From positions 1 through 64,000 of the forward strand of contig JAUILZ010000008.1 in assembly GCA_030432755.1 (NCBI GenBank): a DNA stretch of 64,000 nucleotides, given 5' to 3'. The notes beneath the pieces were generated by a model. That model searched no databases. It saw only the letters and a program-made list of their open reading frames with translations, and was not told the DNA's origin. Position numbers and translations under genes: made by a program. Positions 1 through 9,152 of the stretch are shown in pieces (position 1 is the stretch's first letter; every line of letters begins with the position of its first letter). This DNA comes from Gammaproteobacteria bacterium. GTDB lineage: Bacteria; Pseudomonadota; Gammaproteobacteria; Arenicellales; Poriferihabitantaceae.

Positions 1-1009
1 CCATGCCCTTCTGCACGTTCTCGACGAGCCAGATGTCCTCCGCCTGCAGGATCTCATCGAGATAGGTGATCGCCTCTCGCTCGGTGGTGTCCGGTTCGCT
101 GGTCTCGAGGAAAAAGTCGTAGGTCTCCAGGGTGCGGTCGGGACCCGCCGGGATCACTTGCATCACGATCATGTTGCCGCGCCCGGGATAACGCATCAGG
201 CAGGTATTGGGCCAGAGCCACCAGACGGCATGATCCTTCACCGTGGCGCCGTCCACCGAGTAGGCGCTGTTGGCGGACTTGCCGGCCTCCGCCATGTGGC
301 TCGAATAGATGCCGTGGGTGGTGACCCGGTAGGTGTCCATGTCCACCAGGGTGCAGAAGTCCTTGTGCGCCACCGGGCAGTGATAACACTCGAGGAAGTT
401 GTCGACGACGTTCTTCCAGTTGGAGCGGATGTCGTAGTTCAACCGGTGGGCGAAGGTGAGCGAGTCGAGGTCCGGCGCGAACTGCCGGATCTCCTCAGCC
501 AGTTTGCCGCTGGCGCTCGCCAGCGACGCGGCACCCGGGTCGAGATTGACGAAGACAAAGCCGCAGAACTCCTCCACCTGCACCGGGTCGAGGCAGATCC
601 GCTTTTTGTCGAAGTCGGCGAGGTGCCCGGTTTCCGGCGCGCGCACGAGTTGCCCGTCAAGGCCGTAGGACCAGGCATGGTAGGGGCAGGTAATGAGGTT
701 GCCGCGTCCGTCGCCCTGCACCAGGCGCATGGCGCGATGCTTGCAGACGTTGTAGAACGCGTGCAATTTGCCGTCGCGGTCCCGCGTCACCACCACGGGG
801 TTGCCGGCGATCTCCGTGCTGACCCAGCTCCCGGGCTGGCGCAGCTTTTCTCCGTGGCAGACCCACTGCCAGGTGCGGCGGATGATCGCCGAGAGGTCGA
901 CGTCGTACCAGTGCGCGGTGGTATAGGCCTCTGCGCGCAATGAGCTGGAACGCGCCGGCTCGCGATGGTAACCCTGGGCGACACGGGTGAAGTCCGACTC
1001 GGAAAGCAT
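1..1009 (-). CDS. Rieske non-haem iron monooxygenase, large subunit (partial)
   Basis: The gene starts at an ATG at 1009 and runs off the left edge, so about 336 residues are visible and the C-terminus is missing. A Rieske [2Fe-2S] site is clear: C89-X-H91 and C108-X2-H111 (CKHR ... CPYH). The mononuclear iron site follows in NFLECYHCPVAHKDF, with H210 and H215. The pattern is that of choline/glycine betaine/carnitine-type oxygenases rather than classical ring dioxygenases. Because the window holds several betaine-producing genes, glycine betaine demethylation (GbcA-like) is the preferred guess, but the substrate is inferred, not shown. It would need a separate reductase, not seen here. It is divergent from the oxygenase gene at 1218. 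Confidence 0.85.
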   Translation of the reverse strand, partial: MLSESDFTRVAQGYHREPARSSSLRAEAYTTAHWYDVDLSAIIRRTWQWVCHGEKLRQPGSWVSTEIAGNPVVVTRDRDGKLHAFYNVCKHRAMRLVQGDGRGNLITCPYHAWSYGLDGQLVRAPETGHLADFDKKRICLDPVQVEEFCGFVFVNLDPGAASLASASGKLAEEIRQFAPDLDSLTFAHRLNYDIRSNWKNVVDNFLECYHCPVAHKDFCTLVDMDTYRVTTHGIYSSHMAEAGKSANSAYSVDGATVKDHAVWWLWPNTCLMRYPGRGNMIVMQVIPAGPDRTLETYDFFLETSEPDTTEREAITYLDEILQAEDIWLVENVQKGM

Positions 1010-1217
1010 GCTGGACACGGTGGGCTGATCCCGTTTACTGGACAGTGACGGGGACAGCCTATCACCGCTCCAGGACGGGAGCAAAGATACCTGGTCGACT
1101 TGGCACGGCGGGAAAAATTTCCGCCGCATCGGGGCCATGCCGGCTGATGGCACGGTGGGACAATTCCAACATCTCCACGATTGACAAAGTGGTGCTTTCT
1201 GCGGACTCTTCCATATC

Positions 1218-2000
1218 ATGGAAACAATCCTCGACCTCGAACGCTTCCCGCTGGATTCCCCGGAGCGGGTGACGCCACTGGTAGCCCGGTGCCGCGGGGA
1301 ACTGGCGGACACCGGCATGTTCAACCTGGAAGCCCTGGTGCGTCCCGATGCGATAGAGACCATCCTCGCGGAAGTCGACCCGGTGTTCGCCGGTCATGCC
1401 TTTACGCACGCGCGGCGCCACAACATCTACTTTCGCCGCAATCTCGACGACTTGCCGGCGGAACATCCGGCGCGCGCGGAATTTGTCTCGAGCAACCAGA
1501 CCATCTGCGCCGACCAGATGGCCGGTCAACTACTGACGAAGATCTATCAGTGGGCGCCCCTCAGGAATTTCCTTGCCCGCGTGATGGAGATGCCGGCGCT
1601 CTACGAGATGGCGGACCCGCTCGCGCGCATGAACGTGATGCGATATCACCGCGGAGAAGCGCTCAACTGGCACTTCGATCGTTCGGAGTTCACCACCACG
1701 CTGCTGCTGCAGTCCTCTGACCTGGGCGGCGAGTTCCAGTACCAGAACGACCTGCGCAGCGACACCGATCCCAACTACGATGCGGTGGGCGCATTCGTCG
1801 CCGGCGACCAGTCCGGCGCGCGCACGCTGCGCCTGGCGCCGGGCACGCTGAACGTGTTCCGCGGCCGCAACACGGCGCACAGGATCACCCCGGTGGAAGG
1901 CGAACGATCCCGCATGGTCGCAGTGTTTTCCTACTACGACAGGCCCGGGGTGTTGTTTACCGAGGACGAACGCATCGGCTTCTACGGGCGCGCGGGCTAG
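1218..2000 (+). CDS. 2OG/Fe(II) oxygenase of the HalD/BesD-like family (hydroxylase type)
   Basis: 260 residues. The iron-binding facial triad is H152-X-D154 (NWHFDRSEF) and H221 (RNTAHRITP), with a following arginine near 229-232 for 2-oxoglutarate. The overall pattern (HNIYF near 69, a DPL segment near 133, [21 protein letters not shown]) resembles the family that contains the amino-acid halogenases BesD and HalD. In halogenases the aspartate of HxD is replaced by glycine to make room for chloride. Here the aspartate is present, so hydroxylation is expected. The substrate is unknown; free amino acids or small amines are plausible by family. It stands alone between the Rieske gene and pncB. 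Confidence 0.8.
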   Translation: METILDLERFPLDSPERVTPLVARCRGELADTGMFNLEALVRPDAIETILAEVDPVFAGHAFTHARRHNIYFRRNLDDLPAEHPARAEFVSSNQTICADQMAGQLLTKIYQWAPLRNFLARVMEMPALYEMADPLARMNVMRYHRGEALNWHFDRSEFTTTLLLQSSDLGGEFQYQNDLRSDTDPNYDAVGAFVAGDQSGARTLRLAPGTLNVFRGRNTAHRITPVEGERSRMVAVFSYYDRPGVLFTEDERIGFYGRAG

Positions 2001-2110
2001 CTACCAGTCCCGCCCGGGACCTCGCCACCAATCCCTGGCCTTCGGGCCATGGGTTATACTTGCGCGCTCTCCCGTTGCCACGCGCTCTCCTTCCGCCCCG
2101 CGGCTTTCGC

Positions 2111-3424
2111 ATGATCTACCCCCACATGACAGACATCGCGACGCGGGTCTATAACCACACGTTCAAGCTCGACCCCATCGTCCGCAGCATCCTCGACACG
2201 GACATCTACAAGCTGCTCATGCTGCAGACGATCTGGAAGGAGTTTCGCGACGTGCCGGTGACCTTTTCGCTGATCAATCGCACGAACTCGGTTCGACTGG
2301 CGGACGAAGTGGATCGCGATGAACTGGTGGCGCAACTCGATCACGCACGCACGGTCACCCTCACCAACAAGGAATACATCTGGCTCGCGGGTAATACGTT
2401 CTACGGCAAGAAGCGTCTCTTTACCGAGGAATTCCTCCACTGGTTGCGCGACTATTCACTGCCCGAATACGAGCTCAAGGTAGTGGATGGGCAGTACCAG
2501 ATCGATTTCAGCGGCAGCTGGGCGGAGGTCACCCTGTGGGAGATCCCGGTGCTGTCAATAGTCAGCGAGCTGCGCTCCCGCGCCGCGCTCGCGAGCGTCG
2601 GCCGCTTCGAACTCGATGTGCTCTACGCCCGAGCGAAGGCGAAGCTCTGGGAAAAGGTAGTGCGCCTCAAGGCGCTGCCGGACCTGCGCATCGCCGACTT
2701 CGGCACCCGCCGGCGGCACAGTTTCCTCTGGCAGCGCTGGTGCATCGCCGCGATGCAGGAAGGCCTCGGGAACTCATTTACCGGCACCAGTAACGTCCTG
2801 ATGGCGATGGAACTCGACCTCGACGCCATCGGCACCAACGGCCACGAACTCCCGATGGTGCAGGCCACGCTGGCAGGTAGCGATTCAGAGCTCCTGCGAT
2901 CGCCCTACGCGATGCTGGAGAGCTGGCAGCGCACCTATGACGGCAATTTGCTGATCGTCTTGCCGGACACGTTTGGCACCACGCATTTCCTGCGTAATGC
3001 GCCGGACTGGGTCAGCGACTGGAGCGGTTGCCGGATCGATTCCAAGGATCCGATCACCGGCGGCGAGGAATTGATCGCCTGGTGGCGCGAGCGTGGCGAG
3101 GATCCGAAGAAAAAACTGTTGATCTTCTCCGATGGCCTGGACGTCGACTCCATCGAACGCACCTACCACCACTTCCACGGCAAGGTGCGCCTGGCCTTCG
3201 GCTGGGGTACCCATCTCACCAACGACTTCCGCGACTGCGCGCCCAACATGAACGAACAGCTGCAGGCGATCTCGCTGGTGTGCAAGGTCACGCGCGCCAA
3301 TGGCAGGCCCACGGTGAAGCTCTCGGACAATCTCTCCAAGGCTTCGGGTCCGCAGGAGGAGGTCGCGCGCTACAAGCAGCTGTTCGGACTGGAAAACATA
3401 AGCCGCGAAGCGATCACTATCTAG
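2111..3424 (+). CDS. pncB: Nicotinate phosphoribosyltransferase
   Basis: About 437 residues from the ATG at 2111; ATG 2126 is an alternative, and an in-frame TTG at 2060 is less likely. The protein carries the family's DTDIYKLLM near the N-terminus, FGTRRRHSF in the catalytic core, [12 protein letters not shown], and a C-terminal [11 protein letters not shown] and VKLSDN. It converts nicotinate and PRPP to nicotinate mononucleotide in NAD salvage (Preiss-Handler pathway), in the cytosol. Length and motifs agree with E. coli-type PncB. It appears monocistronic and is followed by a structured intergenic repeat. Confidence 0.95.
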   Translation: MIYPHMTDIATRVYNHTFKLDPIVRSILDTDIYKLLMLQTIWKEFRDVPVTFSLINRTNSVRLADEVDRDELVAQLDHARTVTLTNKEYIWLAGNTFYGKKRLFTEEFLHWLRDYSLPEYELKVVDGQYQIDFSGSWAEVTLWEIPVLSIVSELRSRAALASVGRFELDVLYARAKAKLWEKVVRLKALPDLRIADFGTRRRHSFLWQRWCIAAMQEGLGNSFTGTSNVLMAMELDLDAIGTNGHELPMVQATLAGSDSELLRSPYAMLESWQRTYDGNLLIVLPDTFGTTHFLRNAPDWVSDWSGCRIDSKDPITGGEELIAWWRERGEDPKKKLLIFSDGLDVDSIERTYHHFHGKVRLAFGWGTHLTNDFRDCAPNMNEQLQAISLVCKVTRANGRPTVKLSDNLSKASGPQEEVARYKQLFGLENISREAITI

Positions 3425-3428
3425 AAGC

Positions 3429-3560
3429 GGCCTCAAAATGACCTGCACTTGTTGATACTTCGTTGAATCCGTTCCCGAAATGCTCATGTACTATTTGTAC
3501 ACTGCGCTTTCGAGACCAGATTCGCCTCGTCTCTCCTGCGTTCGGTCGATTTTGAGGCCG
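3429..3560. repeat. Structured intergenic repeat with terminal inverted repeats
   Basis: The outer arms CGGCCTCAAAATGAC (from 3429) and GTCGATTTTGAGGCCG (ending 3560) are inverted copies. Inside lies a second hairpin, TGTACTATTTGTACA, within ATGCTCATG...GCGCTTTCG. The element sits between the convergent pncB and FAH-family genes, where it could act as a bidirectional terminator or be a non-autonomous mobile repeat. Similar sequences seem familiar from intergenic regions of other gammaproteobacteria, but that was not checked. Confidence 0.6.
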
Positions 3561-3571
3561 GTTGACAAGAA

Positions 3572-4453
3572 TCAGTTCTGGAAGTCGGGTTCGATCAGGC
3601 AGGGGTTACTCAAGCTGCCCAGGCCATCGATCTCGATGGTGACGGTATCCCCGTCCTGGAGCCAGATCGGTGGGTCGCGGAATGCACCGACACCGGCGGG
3701 AGTTCCGGTGGCGATAACGTCCCCCGGCAGCAGGGTGAATGCCTCGCTCAGGTAGCTGATGAGAAAGGGAACGTCGTAGATCAGGTTGGCGGTGGTGGAG
3801 TCCTGCATCACCTTGCCGTTCACCAGTGCGCGGATGCCGAGGTTGCCCGGGTCGGGAACGTCGTCACGGGTCACCAGCCAGGGGCCCAGCGGGCAGAAGG
3901 TATCGAGGCACTTGCCCCTGAGCCACTGGTCGCCGCGCTCGAGCTGCAGGTCGCGGGCGCTGACGTCGTTGCAGTTCATGTAGCCGGCAACGAAATCCAG
4001 CGCCACGTCTTCGCCCACGTTGCGCGCGGTGCGACCGATGACCACCGCCAGTTCCGCCTCCCAGTCGACTTTTTCGGTGATCTCCCGGCGCCAGCGAATC
4101 GGCTCGTCCGCGCCGATGATCGCGGAAGGATACTTGCAGAACATCGTGGCGATCTGTGGAAAGGGCAGCTTCGCCTCGTCGACGTGATCCCGGTAATTGA
4201 GACCGATGGCGACGACCTTGCTCGGGTTGGTGATCGGCGATAACAGCTTCACCTCGTCCAGGGGAACGCCGCCGGTGGCATTGGCAAGCGCTTCCCGCGC
4301 CACCTCCATCCCCTCGTCACCGAATTCGAGAAACGATCGCATGTCCTCCGGCAACACCCCCGCGGTGGCGTAATGCAGGCTGTAGACACGATCCCCCTTG
4401 ATGCCGCCGAGCATCGCGATGCCGTCGGCTTTCTGGTATGTCACGAGTTTCAT
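3572..4453 (-). CDS. Fumarylacetoacetate hydrolase family protein
   Basis: 293 residues, with the usual FAH-family core: VVAIGLNYRDHVDEA near 80-95, the metal-binding acidic residues in WEAELAVVIG, a GYMNCNDVSARDLQ segment and the C-terminal GDVIATGTPAGVG. Members hydrolyse C-C bonds of acylpyruvates or decarboxylate oxaloacetate, or act as hydratases/isomerases in aromatic and sugar-acid degradation, with Mg2+/Mn2+. Which reaction applies here cannot be told from sequence. It is cytosolic and monocistronic. A half-site of the GGTGACAGT repeat lies just upstream of its start. Confidence 0.9.
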   Translation of the reverse strand: MKLVTYQKADGIAMLGGIKGDRVYSLHYATAGVLPEDMRSFLEFGDEGMEVAREALANATGGVPLDEVKLLSPITNPSKVVAIGLNYRDHVDEAKLPFPQIATMFCKYPSAIIGADEPIRWRREITEKVDWEAELAVVIGRTARNVGEDVALDFVAGYMNCNDVSARDLQLERGDQWLRGKCLDTFCPLGPWLVTRDDVPDPGNLGIRALVNGKVMQDSTTANLIYDVPFLISYLSEAFTLLPGDVIATGTPAGVGAFRDPPIWLQDGDTVTIEIDGLGSLSNPCLIEPDFQN

Positions 4454-4520
4454 ATCGGTGACAGTATACGCATTTGACGCCGAACCGAATTTCCCGTAAG
4501 CGGCACTCGTTTAATTGTTA

Positions 4521-4600
4521 ATTGGTGACAGTTTACTTATTTCTGTACGTACTTACTTGTTGGCATGTTCTGGTGGTGAAATAAGTAAACTGTCACCAAT
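4521..4600. repeat. REP/MITE-like hairpin, GGTGACAGT family, copy 1
   Basis: Perfect 22-bp inverted repeats (4521-4542 and 4579-4600) that include GGTGACAGTTTACTTA and its complement flank a 36-nt centre. An isolated half-site with GGTGACAGTATAC lies at 4457-4469, and a second diverged full copy is at 11892-11986. Such paired palindromes resemble elements mobilised by REP-associated tyrosine (Y1) transposases; no such transposase is visible in this window. Confidence 0.75.
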
Positions 4601-4620
4601 TTCCCACCAATTTCCACAGG

Positions 4621-5403
4621 CTATGTGACACGTTCGCTGCGCGGGGGTGACCAGTCCGCCTGGCGCTCCGCCAGCTTGGCATAGCGATAAAAGGTGCCGT
4701 TGAAATTCATCAGCGCGATGACGAATCCGGCCCAGCCATCGAGGAAGCCGAGCTTGAACACGTAGTGCTTGGTGAACGCCCACCAGCCATGGAACACGGC
4801 CGCACCGAAGGAACCGCGCTTGCCGCGCGCCACCAGCTTCTCCACCCCCAGGGTGGAATAGCGATTGCCCTTGTCCACGGTCTCCGCGAGATCGCCGAAC
4901 GGCATCTGCCATATCGCGGCGTCGAGCGCGCCCACCGGTTTCGCGCTCTGCGACACCCAGCCCTCGTGCACCGGTTCGGTGCCGTAGCGCATGGAGCCGC
5001 GGCGAAACAGTTGCGGCTGACGATAGTTCGGGTACCAGCCCGAGTGGCGCACCCAGCGGCCGAGAAACCAGTTGCGCCGCGGCACCTGGTAGATATCCAG
5101 TGACGCCGGGTCGTCGACGATGCGCCGCACCTCGTCCCTGACGTCGGCGGTACAGCGCTCGTCGGCGTCGAGGCTGAAGATCCATTCGCCCTGGCAATGA
5201 TCGATCGCCCGGTTGCGCAGGTCTCCAAAACCGTCGAACGGAATCTGCACAACCCGCGCGCCCAGTGATTCGGCGATTTCCGCGGTGCGATCCACGCTAC
5301 CCGAGTCCGCGACGATGATCTCGTCCGCCCAGAGCAGTGTCTGCACGCAGTCCTGGATCTTGTCTTCTTCGTTGAATGCTATGACGTAGGCGGAGATCTT
5401 CAT
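4621..5403 (-). CDS. Family 2 glycosyltransferase (LPS core / KdtX-WaaE type)
   Basis: 260 residues from the ATG at 5403 (MKISAYVIAFNEE). It has the GT-A fold signature: ADEIIVADSGSVDRT for nucleotide-sugar binding and the DxD-like SLDADER. The later part, NYRQPQLFRRG and VHEGW, is typical of inverting glycosyltransferases that add a sugar to lipopolysaccharide core or Kdo. A membrane-associated C-terminal segment (HYVFKLGFLDGWAGFVIALMN in the final 70 residues) suggests action at the inner membrane. Acceptor and sugar are not identifiable. A longer in-frame extension to 5838 lacks family similarity and overlaps the divergent gene. Confidence 0.9.
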   Translation of the reverse strand: MKISAYVIAFNEEDKIQDCVQTLLWADEIIVADSGSVDRTAEIAESLGARVVQIPFDGFGDLRNRAIDHCQGEWIFSLDADERCTADVRDEVRRIVDDPASLDIYQVPRRNWFLGRWVRHSGWYPNYRQPQLFRRGSMRYGTEPVHEGWVSQSAKPVGALDAAIWQMPFGDLAETVDKGNRYSTLGVEKLVARGKRGSFGAAVFHGWWAFTKHYVFKLGFLDGWAGFVIALMNFNGTFYRYAKLAERQADWSPPRSERVT

Positions 5404-5557
5404 TCTGGTCACCCGGTATGGCGGCGATGCACCGGATACTATAACCGACCGCGCATCACGGTCCCGCCATGGAAAATTTGACGCAAGGCCGGACGCGGGA
5501 TAGATTGCCCGCTCGCTGCATGCCCATGACTGGAAACATCGTTCGGACACAATTCCC

Positions 5558-6529
5558 ATGACCCTCAAACTCCTGGTCCAGGGCGCCGCCTCGTTCGACG
5601 AGGTCCCCGGGCTCGATGCCGCCGCCGGCGATACGGACATCCGCTTTGCCCCGGACGAGGACTCTCTCGCGAAGGCGCTGCCGGACGCGGATGTCCTCCT
5701 CGGCTGGAACTTCCGTGGCCGCGCGCTGGAGAACTGCTGGGAGCTCGCCGACCGGCTGCGCTGGATCCACTGGTGCGGCGCCGGGGTGAACGCATTGCTG
5801 TTCCCTAAACTGGTGGAAAGCGATGTCGCCGTCACCAATGCGCGCGGTATCTTCGACCGCGCGATGTCGGAAACCGTGCTCGGCTACATGCTGGTGGAAG
5901 CCAAGGGTCTGCGCAAATCGTGGGACCTGCAGCGACAGCGCCAGTGGGAGCACCGGCTATCCGACCGCCTCCGGGGCCAGCGCGCGCTCGTCGTGGGCGT
6001 CGGCAGCATCGGCCACGAGGTGGGCGACCTGCTGCGCGCGGTCGGGGTCGAGGTCCGGGGTATCGGCCGCAGCCAGCGCGCCGCGGACCCAGTGTTCGGC
6101 CAGGTACATACCCTTGCCGATCTGCCCTCACTCGCCAGGGAGGCGGACTGGGTGATCGGTGTCCTGCCGTCCACCGCGGAGACCAGGGGCGTGTTCAACC
6201 ACGAACTGTTCGCCGCCATGTCGCCCGGTGCGCGCTTTATCAATGTCGGCCGCGGTGACGCCCAGGACGAGGACGCCCTCCGCGATGCCCTGGAGAAGGA
6301 ACTGATCGCCGGCGCCATGCTGGACGTGTTCCAGGAGGAGCCCCTGCCCGCGGAGAGCCCGCTCTGGGATACGCCAAACCTGGTCATCACCCCGCACAAC
6401 TCCGGCGACTACCGCGGGTTCGAGGCAGACCTGGTGACTTTGTTCCTCGACAACCTCGCGCGCTACCGCACCGGCGAACCTCTGGCGAACCGGGTGGACA
6501 AGCAGCGCGGATACTCTGCGCCGGACTGA
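5558..6529 (+). CDS. D-isomer-specific 2-hydroxyacid dehydrogenase
   Basis: 323 residues. The Rossmann motif is VVGVGSIGHEV (about 147-157). The catalytic set is the arginine in INVGRGD, the glutamate in LDVFQEEPLP and the histidine in TPHNSG near 285. The family oxidises D-2-hydroxyacids with NAD(P) or reduces glyoxylate/hydroxypyruvate. The N-terminal domain is atypical (short, with WIHWCGAGVNALLFP), as in the subgroup often linked to catabolic clusters. It precedes the carnitine genes on the same strand with a 190-bp gap, so common control is possible but not shown. Confidence 0.88.
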   Translation: MTLKLLVQGAASFDEVPGLDAAAGDTDIRFAPDEDSLAKALPDADVLLGWNFRGRALENCWELADRLRWIHWCGAGVNALLFPKLVESDVAVTNARGIFDRAMSETVLGYMLVEAKGLRKSWDLQRQRQWEHRLSDRLRGQRALVVGVGSIGHEVGDLLRAVGVEVRGIGRSQRAADPVFGQVHTLADLPSLAREADWVIGVLPSTAETRGVFNHELFAAMSPGARFINVGRGDAQDEDALRDALEKELIAGAMLDVFQEEPLPAESPLWDTPNLVITPHNSGDYRGFEADLVTLFLDNLARYRTGEPLANRVDKQRGYSAPD

Positions 6530-6718
6530 TTCCCGAGGGGATCGGGGCGAACGCCGACCTGGCGCCGCAGCCTGCGCATGGCGGATTCCACCGCCGCCTG
6601 TCACGATCGCGCCATGAACTGGCCGGCGCCCGCCAACCCCGCCGGCCGGCGCATCGGGCAAACGCCAAAATCAGTATACTCCCGCTCCCATCGCTCACCG
6701 TCCACATCGGAGACGAAC

Positions 6719-7630
6719 ATGCCCCTCGAAATGAACCGCGAAGTTTTCATCACCTGCGCCGTCACCGGCTCCGGTGGCACCCAGGACAAGTCCGAGCACG
6801 TTCCCCGCAGTCCGAAACAGATCGCCGACGCCGCCATCGAGGCCGCGCGCGCGGGCGCCGCCATCGTCCACTGCCACGTGCGCGATCCGGAGACCGGCAA
6901 GCCCGGCCGTGACGTGAAGCTGTTCCATGAACTCACCGAGCGCATCCGCGACGCCGATACCGACGTCGTCATCAACCTCACCGCCGGCATGGGCGGCGAT
7001 CTGGTGCTTGGCAGCACGGACAGCCCCCTGCCACCGTCCGCCGCGGGCACCGACATGGCTAGCGCAATGGAGCGCATCGAGCACGTCGCGGAATGCCGGC
7101 CGGAGATCTGCACCCTCGACTGCGGCACGATGAACTTCGCCGAGGCCGACTACATCATGGTCAACACCCCGGGCATGCTGCGCGCGATGGCGAAGGGCAT
7201 GCAGGACATCGGCGTACGGGTGGAGATCGAGGCCTTCGACACCGGCCACCTGTGGCTAGCGAAGCAGCTCGTCTCCGAGGGCCTGATCGACGATCCGGTG
7301 ATGGTGCAGCTCTGCATGGGCATTCCCTGGGGCGCGCCGGACGATCTCAACACCTTCATGGCCATGGTCAACAACATTCCCAGGGACTGGGTATTCTCGG
7401 CGTTTTCCATCAGCCGCAACGAGATGCCCTATGCCGCCGCTGCGGTGCTCGCGGGGGGTAACGTGCGCGTCGGCCTGGAGGATAACCTCTACCTCGATCG
7501 TGGCGTGCTGGCCACCAATGCCCAGCTCGTCGAGCGGGCGCGGGGCATCGTCGAGAACATGGGCGCCCGGGTGATCGGTCCGGACGAAGTACGCAAGAAA
7601 CTCAAGCTCGAGAAACGCGCGCCAAGATGA
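6719..7630 (+). CDS. BKACE-family enzyme, probable dehydrocarnitine cleavage enzyme
   Basis: 303 residues from the ATG at 6719, preceded by a good ribosome site (GGAGACGAAC). It has the beta-keto acid cleavage (DUF849) barrel: EVFITCAVTGSGGTQDKS at the N-terminus, the metal-binding HCHVRD near 47-52, and the VRVGLEDNLYL motif near 258. BKACE enzymes condense a beta-keto acid with acetyl-CoA, releasing acetoacetate and a new acyl-CoA. Because the next gene, overlapping by 4 bp, is carnitine dehydrogenase/thioesterase, the likely substrate is 3-dehydrocarnitine, giving betainyl-CoA and acetoacetate. This assignment rests on context plus family. Confidence 0.9.
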   Translation: MPLEMNREVFITCAVTGSGGTQDKSEHVPRSPKQIADAAIEAARAGAAIVHCHVRDPETGKPGRDVKLFHELTERIRDADTDVVINLTAGMGGDLVLGSTDSPLPPSAAGTDMASAMERIEHVAECRPEICTLDCGTMNFAEADYIMVNTPGMLRAMAKGMQDIGVRVEIEAFDTGHLWLAKQLVSEGLIDDPVMVQLCMGIPWGAPDDLNTFMAMVNNIPRDWVFSAFSISRNEMPYAAAAVLAGGNVRVGLEDNLYLDRGVLATNAQLVERARGIVENMGARVIGPDEVRKKLKLEKRAPR

Positions 7631-9075
7631 GTGATTCCCCGAAGGCCGCCCTCATCGGCGGCGGCGTCATCGGCGGTGGCTGGGCCGCGCGCTTCCTGCT
7701 CAACGGCTGGGACGCCACGGTCTTTGACCCGGATCCCGAGGCCGGACGCAAGATCGGCGAGATCCTGGACAATGCGCGCCGCAGCCTGCCCTCGCTCTAC
7801 GATCACGCGCTGCCAGCGGAAGGCCGACTGAAAATCACCACCGATATCGCCGACGCGGTGGCGGGCGCACAGTGGATCCAGGAGAGCGTGCCCGAACGCC
7901 TCGACGTCAAGCTCGAGGTATACCGCGAGATCCAGCAGCATGCGGACACGGACGCGGTCATCGGCTCCTCCACCTCCGGGTTCAGGCCGTCCCAGATCTG
8001 CGAGGGCGCGACGCGTCCGGAACAGATCCTGGTGGCGCATCCGTTCAACCCGGTATACCTGCTGCCACTGGTGGAGATCGTGCCTTCGCCCGCGACCGCG
8101 CCTGCGATCCGCGACCGCGCGATTGAACTGATGCGCGGGATCGGCATGTATCCGCTGCTGGTAAAGAAAGAGATCGACGGCCACGTCAACGACCGCCTGC
8201 AGGAGGCACTCTGGCGCGAGGCGCTGTGGCTGGTCAACGACGGCATTGCCACCACGGAAGAAATCGACGATTCCGTTCGCTTCGGCTGCGGCCTGCGCTG
8301 GGCGCAGATGGGCACCTTCCAGACCTTCTGGCTGGCCGGCGGCGAGGGCGGCATGCGTCATTTCCTCGCCCAGTTCGGTCCCGCGCTGAAGTGGCCCTGG
8401 ACCAAGCTGATGGACGTGCCCGAACTCACCGACGAGCTGATCGACACCATCGCCGGACAATGCGACGACCAGGCCGGCGGCCTGACCCCGCGGCAGATGG
8501 AACGTATCCGCGACGACAACCTGGTGGGCATGATGCGCGCACTGAAGCACTCCGACTGGGGCGCCGGCGCCACCCTCAATGCCCATGACCGAGGCCTTGT
8601 CCAGGATCCCCCGGTGGCGCCCGAACCGGCGGAAGTCCTCCGTCGCCAGGTGCCCCAGAGCTGGCTCGACTACAACGGTCACATGAACGAGACCCATTAC
8701 CTCGAGGTCTTCTCCCAGGCCAACGACCGCATCATGGCGCTGCTCGGCGCCGAGGGCGATTACATCGCCGGCGGGCTCAGCTTCTTCACCGTGGAAACCC
8801 ATATCCGTCACCTCGATGAAATCAACGTCGGCGACCGGGTCCGCGTCACCACCCAGGTGCTCCAGGGCGAGGGCAAGAAGCTGCGCGTGTTCCACCGCCT
8901 GGAAACCCTTGACGGCCGGCTCGCAGCCACCGGTGAGCACTTGATGATCCATGTGGATCTCGGCACGCGCAAATCCTGCGAACCTGCCGAGCCAGTGAAA
9001 TCGCGTCTCGCGGCGTGGGCGGCGGCCCATGCGAACCTGCCGCTGCCGGAAGGCGCCGGACGCGCCATCGGCTGA
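7627..9075 (+). CDS. L-carnitine dehydrogenase / betainyl-CoA thioesterase fusion
   Basis: 482 residues with two domains. Residues 1-320 are a 3-hydroxyacyl-CoA dehydrogenase-like NAD enzyme: Rossmann motif LIGGGVIGGGWA at 9-20, SSTSGF and the HPFNPVYLLPLVEI catalytic region. Residues about 335-482 are a hot-dog thioesterase (SWLDYNGHMNETHYLEVF). This fusion is known from bacteria that oxidise L-carnitine to 3-dehydrocarnitine; the thioesterase hydrolyses the betainyl-CoA made by the BKACE enzyme, yielding glycine betaine. Start and upstream stop overlap as ATGA, so the two genes are translationally coupled. Confidence 0.93.
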   Translation: MSDSPKAALIGGGVIGGGWAARFLLNGWDATVFDPDPEAGRKIGEILDNARRSLPSLYDHALPAEGRLKITTDIADAVAGAQWIQESVPERLDVKLEVYREIQQHADTDAVIGSSTSGFRPSQICEGATRPEQILVAHPFNPVYLLPLVEIVPSPATAPAIRDRAIELMRGIGMYPLLVKKEIDGHVNDRLQEALWREALWLVNDGIATTEEIDDSVRFGCGLRWAQMGTFQTFWLAGGEGGMRHFLAQFGPALKWPWTKLMDVPELTDELIDTIAGQCDDQAGGLTPRQMERIRDDNLVGMMRALKHSDWGAGATLNAHDRGLVQDPPVAPEPAEVLRRQVPQSWLDYNGHMNETHYLEVFSQANDRIMALLGAEGDYIAGGLSFFTVETHIRHLDEINVGDRVRVTTQVLQGEGKKLRVFHRLETLDGRLAATGEHLMIHVDLGTRKSCEPAEPVKSRLAAWAAAHANLPLPEGAGRAIG

Positions 9076-9152
9076 GTCCGGCGCGCCCCGTTTTCGAGGG
9101 CAAACTGTCGCAAGTCCCGGGCCCGCGTTTCGGCGCGAGCAACCGGAACCCC

